A stretch of DNA of 8,447 nt from Actinomycetota bacterium. Its GTDB lineage: Bacteria > Actinomycetota > UBA4738. The notes under the pieces are model-generated. The model did no database searches. It saw only the letters and a list, made by a program, of their open reading frames with translations, and had not been told where the DNA came from. A program made the translations under genes and the position numbers. The first letter of the stretch is position 1. Each line of letters starts with the position of its first letter. The DNA lies in the NCBI GenBank assembly GCA_005885015.1, contig VAYG01000139.1, positions 1 to 8,447 on the forward strand, given 5' to 3'. This document shows, piece after piece, positions 5,315-8,447 of the stretch.

Positions 5315-5527
5315 CTAGGCGAAGCTGATGATCTTCAGGCCGCGGGCGACCTTATGGCCCATCTCCTCGGCGAGGTCGAAGACCACCCGTTGCCCGATCC
5401 GCAGATATCGGATATGGCCGGATCCTTCCGTGGAGGCCTGGTCGATCCGAACCTCCGTCCCGTCGTCCATGAGCAGAGAGCCGGTCCGGCTTTCCAGCTC
5501 GTAGTCCTTGATCGTTCCCTGGGCCAC
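5315..5527 (-). CDS. small cold-shock-like OB-fold protein
   Basis: A 70-residue protein with a cold-shock-domain layout: G-T-I-K (4-7), R-T-G-S-L-L (14-19), DDGTEVRID (21-29), then the IRYLRIGQRVVFDL strand and a C-terminal ARGLKIISF. It matches the CSD pattern (short beta-barrel, G-x-V/I-K start, L-x-x-G-Q-x-V-x-F-x-L). The aromatic RNP1 (KGFGFI) and RNP2 residues that bind nucleic acid are absent, so RNA or DNA binding is uncertain. The start is GTG at 5525-5527, with GGAGG 7 bases upstream. The stop is TAG. It lies 28 bases after cofC on the same strand, possibly in one transcript. Confidence 0.75.
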   Translation of the reverse strand: MAQGTIKDYELESRTGSLLMDDGTEVRIDQASTEGSGHIRYLRIGQRVVFDLAEEMGHKVARGLKIISFA

Positions 5528-5555
5528 CCTGGGGCCTCCGCGTCTCCTCGGTCGT

Positions 5556-6157
5556 TCAGACGTGTTCGGACAGTCTGGCCGCCAGCCCCAGGTCGAGGCA
5601 AACGGCGCGGGTACGGCTGGCCCGCGGTGACTCGAGCACTCGACGGATGTCGGCGGGCCGATCCAGGTCGAAGGCCAGCTCGGCGATCCGTGCCTCTTGG
5701 AATGTCACGCCCCGCCGGTACGCTTCGGCCCGGTGTCTCGAGAACGAGGATCTCCCGAATCGGGCGGCGATCGCGGAGGGGGGCCGGCGGATGAGGAGAT
5801 TCGTCCCGCCGTCCGAGTGGGCCGGCGCGGCCACCACGGACGCGTTGGCCCCGAGGGCCAGGCCGCGAGCCAGCCCCGGCGCCGTGAGGAGCGGGAGGTC
5901 CGCCAGCACCACCGCGAGATGGCTCTGCCGTCCCCGCACGTCGCCCTGGGCCTGATCAATGGCAGCGAGGAGCGCGCCGCCCTGTTCCTGCACGCACCGG
6001 GCCCCACGGCGGGCCGCGATCTCGAGGGCGGCCTCCGCGCGGGACACCACCCGGACCTCCCATCCAGCCTGGGCCATGCACGCGTCCAGGACGTCCTCGA
6101 GCTGAGCCGGCTCTTCGTGGAGTCGAGGCCGTTGACCGGCACCACGATCACTCGCAT
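5556..6157 (-). pseudogene. cofC: 2-phospho-L-lactate guanylyltransferase CofC/FbiD, frame-disrupted
   Basis: CofC/FbiD activates phospholactate or phosphoenolpyruvate with GTP in coenzyme F420 synthesis. From ATG 6157 the frame gives the family N-terminus MRVIVVPVNGLDSTKSRLS and then becomes meaningless. From about 6105 a different frame carries the rest to TGA at 5556: LEDVLDAC, VVSRAEAALEIA, VVLADLPLL, SDGGTNLLIRRP, ARFGRSSFSRHRAEA and ELAFDLDRPADIRRVL. About 15 residues that normally separate KSRL from the DVL helix are missing. A 3n+1-base deletion (about 46 bases) explains both the gap and the frame change. No slippery heptamer is visible, so programmed frameshifting is unlikely. As written the product would be non-functional. 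It may be true decay or an assembly or amplification error. Confidence 0.82.
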
Positions 6158-6198
6158 GCCTCTCGTAGAATAGCCGCGCCCCGCAGCCTGGAGACCCA
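6158..6198. promoter_or_regulatory. 41-base divergent promoter region of cofC and plsC
   Basis: TAGAAT (6166-6171, plus strand) and TATTCT (6173-6168, minus strand) both fit a TANNNT -10 element and overlap. That would give short leaders for plsC and a nearly leaderless cofC. No convincing -35 element is at the right distance, so this is only suggestive. Confidence 0.25.
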
Positions 6199-6873
6199 GT
6201 GGAGCAACCTGAGCCCTGGTACCGATTCGCCGAGCTGACCCTTCGCCCGTTGGTCGCCCTGTGGTTCAACTGGCGGTTCGAAGGGATGGAGCACATTCCC
6301 CCCGAGGGTCCACTCCTGGTGGCGGGCAACCACGTGTCCTACTTCGATCCCCTGGCCCACGGGTACATGCTGGTGAGGGCGGGGCGCCGGCCCCGGTTCA
6401 TGGCCAAGAAGGAGCTGTACGCGAACTCCTTCATGCGCAGCCTCCTCGAGGGAGCGGGTCAGATCCCCGTGGAGCGGGGAACCGGGTCCCACGCGCCCGT
6501 CGAGGCGGCAGTGAACGCGTTGGGGGAGGGAGAGTGCGTCCTCGTGTATCCGGAGGGCACCGTCACCACGAATCCGGACAACACCCCGATGCGGGCGAAG
6601 ACCGGCATCGCCCGGCTGACGCTGACCACGGCCGTGCCGGTCCTGCCGATCGCGGTGTGGGGCTCGCAGCACGTGTGGCAGCGCGAGGGAGCGAGGAGCC
6701 TGGCGTTCGGGCGTCCCGTCTGGGTGAAGGCCGGGGCACCCCTGGACTTCTCCGAGTACGAGGACGAACGAGACAACCCCCAGACGTTGCGCAAGGTCAC
6801 CGACGCGATCATGGACGAGCTGACCGGGCTGGTGAACGACATGCGGGTGCGATACCCCAAGCGCTGGCGGTGA
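6199..6873 (+). CDS. plsC: 1-acyl-sn-glycerol-3-phosphate acyltransferase (PlsC family)
   Basis: A 224-residue membrane-associated acyltransferase that adds the second acyl chain to lysophosphatidic acid, making phosphatidate. Catalytic NHVSYFD (N44, H45, D50) is the NHx4D motif. FMAKKELY (67-74) is block II-like, GAGQIPVERG (85-94) block III-like and YPEGT (117-121) block IV. A hydrophobic N-terminal stretch (about 13-25) may dip into the membrane. The start is GTG 6199, with TGGAGA a few bases upstream. gpsA follows after 31 bases on the same strand, placing two steps of phospholipid precursor synthesis together. Substrate specificity is by family; another acyl acceptor is possible. Confidence 0.94.
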   Translation: MEQPEPWYRFAELTLRPLVALWFNWRFEGMEHIPPEGPLLVAGNHVSYFDPLAHGYMLVRAGRRPRFMAKKELYANSFMRSLLEGAGQIPVERGTGSHAPVEAAVNALGEGECVLVYPEGTVTTNPDNTPMRAKTGIARLTLTTAVPVLPIAVWGSQHVWQREGARSLAFGRPVWVKAGAPLDFSEYEDERDNPQTLRKVTDAIMDELTGLVNDMRVRYPKRWR

Positions 6874-6904
6874 CCGGGCCGGTCATCGCCGGCGTACCCA
6901 CCTG

Positions 6905-7857
6905 ATGCCCGTCGAGCCGCGCGTCGCGGTGGTGGGGTCGGGTTCGTGGGGGAGCGCCCTGGCGGGCGTGGTCGCCGGCAAGGGGGTGAAGACGATCCTG
7001 TGGGCCCGCCGGCCCGAGCTGGCCGAGGCCATCGCCACCCGGCACGAGAACCCCGACTACCTCCCGGGCAGCCCCTTGCCCGATTCCCTGATGGCCACCG
7101 ATGACCTGGCGAAGGCGGTCGAACGGTCGACCGCGGTGGTGATGGCAGTTCCCTCCCACGGGTACCGGGACGTCTTCCGCCGCGTGGCGCCGCTCCTCGC
7201 GTCGGACGCCCCGGTGATCTCGCTGACCACCGGATCGCCGTCCTCTCCGGTCCGAACCTGGCTCGGGAGGTCGCCATGGGCCAGCCGAGCGCCACGGTGT
7301 TGGCGTGCGCCGACGAGGGCCGGGCCAGCGAGCTTCAGGGGCTGTTCATGGCTCCGACGTTCCGCGTCTACACCAACCCGGACGTGGTCGGGGTCGAGCT
7401 CGGGGGTGCGATGAAGAACGTCATCGCCATCGCCGCCGGCATCGCCGCCGGATTGGGGTTCGGCGACAACGCCAAGGCGTCGCTGATCACCCGGGGCCTG
7501 GCCGAGCTGGCCAGGCTGGGCGCGGCCATGGGCGGGAACCCGCTCACGTTCGCGGGACTGGCCGGCATGGGAGACCTCGTGGCCACGTGTTACTCGCCGC
7601 TCTCCCGCAACCGAATGGTCGGGGAGCAGCTCGGCAAGGGGAGGACGCTCGAAGCCATCGTCTCCGAGATGAAGATGGTGGCCGAGGGAGTGAAGACGTC
7701 GCGACCCCTCTGCGCGCTAGCCCATGCCCATGGGCTGGAGGTTCCGATCTCCGAGCAGGTGGTGCGCGTGCTCTACGAGGGCGTGGCCCCAACGGACCTG
7801 GTCCGCTCACTCATGCTTCGCGAAGCGAAGCCTGAGCTGCACGGGCTCGAAGGGTAG
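6905..7857 (+). pseudogene. gpsA: NAD(P)-dependent glycerol-3-phosphate dehydrogenase GpsA, frame-disrupted
   Basis: GpsA reduces dihydroxyacetone phosphate to sn-glycerol-3-phosphate, the backbone for phospholipids. The first frame (from ATG 6905) has the Rossmann motif VGSGSWGSALA, PGSPLPDSL, VVMAVPSHGYRDV and PVISLT. At about 7223-7233 it loses homology. The frame offset by 2 then resumes with DHRIAVLSGPNLAREVAMGQ and continues through FRVYTNPDVVGVELGG, KNVIAIAAGIAAG, FAGLAGMGDLVATC and SRNRMVG to TAG at 7855-7857. The segment normally between ISLT and the IAVLSGP strand, about 19 residues including the conserved T-K-G lysine, is missing, consistent with a 3n+1-base deletion (about 58 bases). 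No clear ribosome site precedes the ATG. As written no full enzyme is made. GpsA is usually essential, so an assembly error or a second copy should be considered. Confidence 0.86.
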
Positions 7858-7892
7858 TCAGCGGGATCGGCGGGACGGAGTGCCCCGCACAC

Positions 7893-8447
7893 CTAGGACT
7901 GATGCAGGTCGGCCCAGCGGAGCCGGGCCCGCTCCACCGCCGATTCGGCCCGCCTGGACAGCACCGCCGCGCTCTCGTCTCCGTTCCACTCGGCGACCCC
8001 GGCCGAGATGGTGAGGGGACCGTTCTGGATGGTGGAAAGGCGCCGGGCGATCCCGATGGCCGCCTCGGCCGAGCATCCGAGCAGGAGCGTCTCGAATTCT
8101 GACTCATCGGTCCTGGCCAGCACGTCGCCCTTCCGGATGCGATCCCTCCACAGGGATGCGGTCGACCGCAGCAGCCGGTCGGCTTCTCGCCGCCCGTGCT
8201 CCTCCGTGAACGCGGCGAAGGAATCGAGGTGCAGAGCGACAACGCACGCCGGCTGGCGCGCCTCCTTCTCTTCCGCGAGCAGCTGGGGGACCCGAAGCTC
8301 CCAGCCCCGGCGGTTGGGCAGCCCCGTCAGGCTGTCCATCGGCTCGACCACGTTGCTCCGCTCAGCTCTCCGGCGGATCCACGTGAAGACGACGTGCACG
8401 GCAAAGGCGACGGCCACCGTCGCCGCCCCCAACACCGCCGTCTCTCG
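7893..8447 (-). CDS. membrane-linked GGDEF protein with degenerate active site (5' end beyond window)
   Basis: C-terminal part of a GGDEF-family protein; the frame is open to the right edge, so the N-terminus is outside. Counting from a GTG at 8435 (probably internal), a transmembrane helix (about 1-20, ending TWIRRR) is followed by DSLTGLPNRRGW (34-45), the canonical GGDEF-domain opening. The signature that should read GGDEF is DESEF (110-114; 8094-8108), preceded by ART. The inhibitory-site motif RxxD is intact as RKGD (101-104), exactly five residues upstream. GGDEF domains make cyclic di-GMP, but the lost glycines predict little or no cyclase activity. The retained RxxD suggests a cyclic di-GMP receptor. 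The stop is TAG at 7893. It is convergent with gpsA, 35 bases apart. Confidence 0.85.
   Translation of the reverse strand, partial: RETAVLGAATVAVAFAVHVVFTWIRRRAERSNVVEPMDSLTGLPNRRGWELRVPQLLAEEKEARQPACVVALHLDSFAAFTEEHGRREADRLLRSTASLWRDRIRKGDVLARTDESEFETLLLGCSAEAAIGIARRLSTIQNGPLTISAGVAEWNGDESAAVLSRRAESAVERARLRWADLHQS

Noticed and set aside
6090..6130. Programmed ribosomal frameshift in cofC
   Set aside because: No slippery heptamer is present, and about 15 conserved-region residues are physically missing, so slippage alone cannot restore the protein.
6132..6137. TTGACC as -35 element for plsC
   Set aside because: It is 28 bases from the best -10 candidate, too far for a standard promoter, and lies inside cofC coding sequence.
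6158..6329. Upstream extension of the second cofC frame to an ATG at 6329
   Set aside because: It runs antisense through the start of plsC and lacks the CofC N-terminus, which is present in the other frame at 6157.
7861..7892. Terminator hairpin between gpsA and the GGDEF gene
   Set aside because: Only a weak 5-bp GCGGG/CCCGC stem with a 9-base loop; not distinguishable from chance in this GC-rich DNA.

Overview
The window is GC-rich, with strong G/C bias at third codon positions, purine-rich Shine-Dalgarno sites and some GTG starts. An ECF sigma factor with an RsrA-type zinc anti-sigma factor, a CofC/FbiD-type F420 biosynthesis gene, a secreted PepSY protein with a serine-rich linker and an MscL ending in a zinc ribbon all point to an actinobacterium, probably a deep-branching or uncultured one. 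The exact lineage cannot be fixed from the sequence. Fourteen genes are tightly packed and no gap between genes exceeds about 185 bases. No rRNA, tRNA, CRISPR array or insertion sequence was seen.

Left part (62-2097). A minus-strand operon reads ECF sigma factor (1722 to 1111), zinc-finger anti-sigma factor (4-base ATGA overlap), then an ArsM-like SAM-dependent methyltransferase (9-base gap). The methyltransferase is interrupted by one in-frame TGA at 284-286, exactly where ArsM relatives carry a conserved cysteine (W-x-x-C-x-x-G-A). A hairpin at 251-269 follows at the distance and with the loop G expected of a bacterial SECIS element. I read this as a selenocysteine-containing methyltransferase of 266 residues, probably under redox or metal(loid)-responsive sigma/anti-sigma control. 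Divergent from it lies a 63-residue protein with nine cysteines, and the gap between them holds two strong inverted repeats. This is the most interesting part of the window.

Middle part (2136-5527). Two stacked hairpins separate the cysteine-rich gene from a convergent membrane-anchored PepSY-like protein. Next come mscL with a C-terminal zinc ribbon and an HU-family DNA-binding protein whose arm-tip motif is altered, both on the plus strand. A NodI/NodJ-type ABC exporter pair (ATPase then permease, TAATG overlap) and a small cold-shock-like OB-fold protein lie on the minus strand.

Right part (5556-8447). cofC (minus) diverges from plsC and gpsA (plus). Both cofC and gpsA are recognisable at both ends but broken once internally. 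Each has apparently lost roughly 45-60 bases (3n+1), shifting the frame and removing a conserved segment. Two such lesions so close together suggest either real decay or an assembly or amplification artefact. A membrane-linked GGDEF protein with a degenerate active site (DESEF) but an intact RxxD motif runs off the right edge.
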